Assembly: GCA_013811765.1 (NCBI GenBank)
Contig: JACCUO010000073.1
Span: 1-6,027 of the forward strand
Direction of reading: 5' to 3'
From: Thermoleophilaceae bacterium
Lineage (GTDB): Bacteria; Actinomycetota; Thermoleophilia; Solirubrobacterales; Thermoleophilaceae
DNA: 6,027 bases
The notes beneath the pieces are model-generated. The model was not told the DNA's origin. It saw nothing but the letters and a program-made list of their open reading frames with translations, and made no database searches. The translations under genes and the position numbers were made by a program. Shown piece by piece: positions 5,742 to 6,027 of the stretch (the first letter of the stretch is position 1; each line of letters opens with the position of its first letter).

Positions 5742-6013
5742 GACCTCACCGCCCCGCGCCCGGCGCGCTCAGCGTTCTCCGCCACGCTCGGGAGTGTCGC
5801 GGCGATCTCCTCCATGGCCCAGTTGGTCTGGTTGATGTTCGACCTGGTGGCTCTCAGCTGCTTCTCTACGGCCCGGGCGCCCCAAGCCACCTCTTGCAGG
5901 GTGGCCACGATCGAGCGGAGCTGGCCCGCTACGACGAGCAGATAGATCGCGAGGATTACCACCAGCGCCAGGATCTCGGCGACGGTCAGGAATGTCAGTA
6001 GTCCCTTGCTCAT
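5738..6013 (-). CDS. Small single-pass membrane protein with helical tail, unknown function
   Basis: 91 aa. A transmembrane helix at about residues 9-29 (from FLTV to LLVVAG) is followed by a long helix with heptad-like hydrophobic spacing (LRSIVATLQEVAWGARAVEKQL) and a polar tail rich in Asn, Thr, Glu and Ala. The layout loosely recalls DUF948-type or MCP-linker-like proteins, but I cannot assign it. The ATG at 6013 has no strong Shine-Dalgarno, and the frame stays open to the window edge, so a longer form cannot be excluded. A TGA overlaps this ATG as ATGA (6013-6010), the same junction as with the next gene. That would fit an upstream gene ending here whose body lies outside the window. 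Confidence 0.68.
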   Translation of the reverse strand: MSKGLLTFLTVAEILALVVILAIYLLVVAGQLRSIVATLQEVAWGARAVEKQLRATRSNINQTNWAMEEIAATLPSVAENAERAGRGAVRS

Positions 6014-6027
6014 CGGCTCGAGAGCAT

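Noticed and set aside
5592..5945. 117-aa plus-strand frame opposite the small membrane proteins
   Set aside because: The minus-strand frames have clear transmembrane helices, ATGA coupling and SD sites; this frame has none.
6010..6027. End of a further minus-strand gene with an ATGA junction at 6013-6010
   Set aside because: Only a few codons are inside the window, so it cannot be called as a gene; noted in the neighbouring entry instead.
1..6027. tRNA, rRNA, CRISPR array or insertion sequence
   Set aside because: Coding density is near complete, the only gaps are 43 bp and 98 bp, and neither shows a cloverleaf, spaced repeats or transposase remnants.

Overview
The window is GC-rich and densely packed. 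Most genes start by overlapping the previous one, and several use GTG starts. The content (an uptake-type [NiFe]-hydrogenase large subunit, a NifU/Rieske-like electron-transfer protein, a maturation protease, and a MoxR/VWA pair) suggests an aerobic high-GC bacterium that oxidises hydrogen. An actinobacterium or actinobacterium-like lineage is most likely. This is inferred from gene content and base composition; no phylogenetic marker is present.

Plus strand, 1-5050: one operon-like run of six genes. (1) The C-terminal 314 residues of a [NiFe]-hydrogenase large subunit, cut by the left edge, ending in the DPCxxCxxH ligand motif and a 25-residue tail. (2) A 157-aa protein with the fold signature of hydrogenase maturation proteases that lacks all three expected metal ligands. 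(3) A 285-aa protein with a helical N-terminus, a NifU-type CxxC domain and a C-terminal Rieske-like domain in which the first cluster His is replaced by Leu. (4) A 163-aa HyaD/HycI-type maturation protease with intact ligands. (5) A 307-aa MoxR-type AAA+ ATPase. (6) A 455-aa CoxE-like VWA protein with an intact MIDAS motif. Genes 2 to 6 overlap by 22, 4, 14 and 14 bp, so translational coupling is likely.

How they may work together: the canonical protease would clip the large-subunit tail after Ni insertion. The NifU/Rieske-like protein is a good candidate to carry electrons from the hydrogenase to the respiratory chain. The MoxR/VWA pair is probably an assembly or activation machine for the enzyme, by analogy with CoxD/CoxE of CO dehydrogenase and NorQ/NorD of nitric oxide reductase. 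The degenerate protease homologue may be a scaffold or adaptor.

Intergenic, 5051-5148: a short convergent gap with an exact 14-bp tandem duplication inside an imperfect inverted repeat, a possible bidirectional terminator.

Minus strand, 6013-5149: three very small proteins in a tight cluster, each with one N-terminal transmembrane helix and a soluble, partly heptad-like tail. I do not recognise them. Their link to the hydrogenase operon, if any, is positional only.
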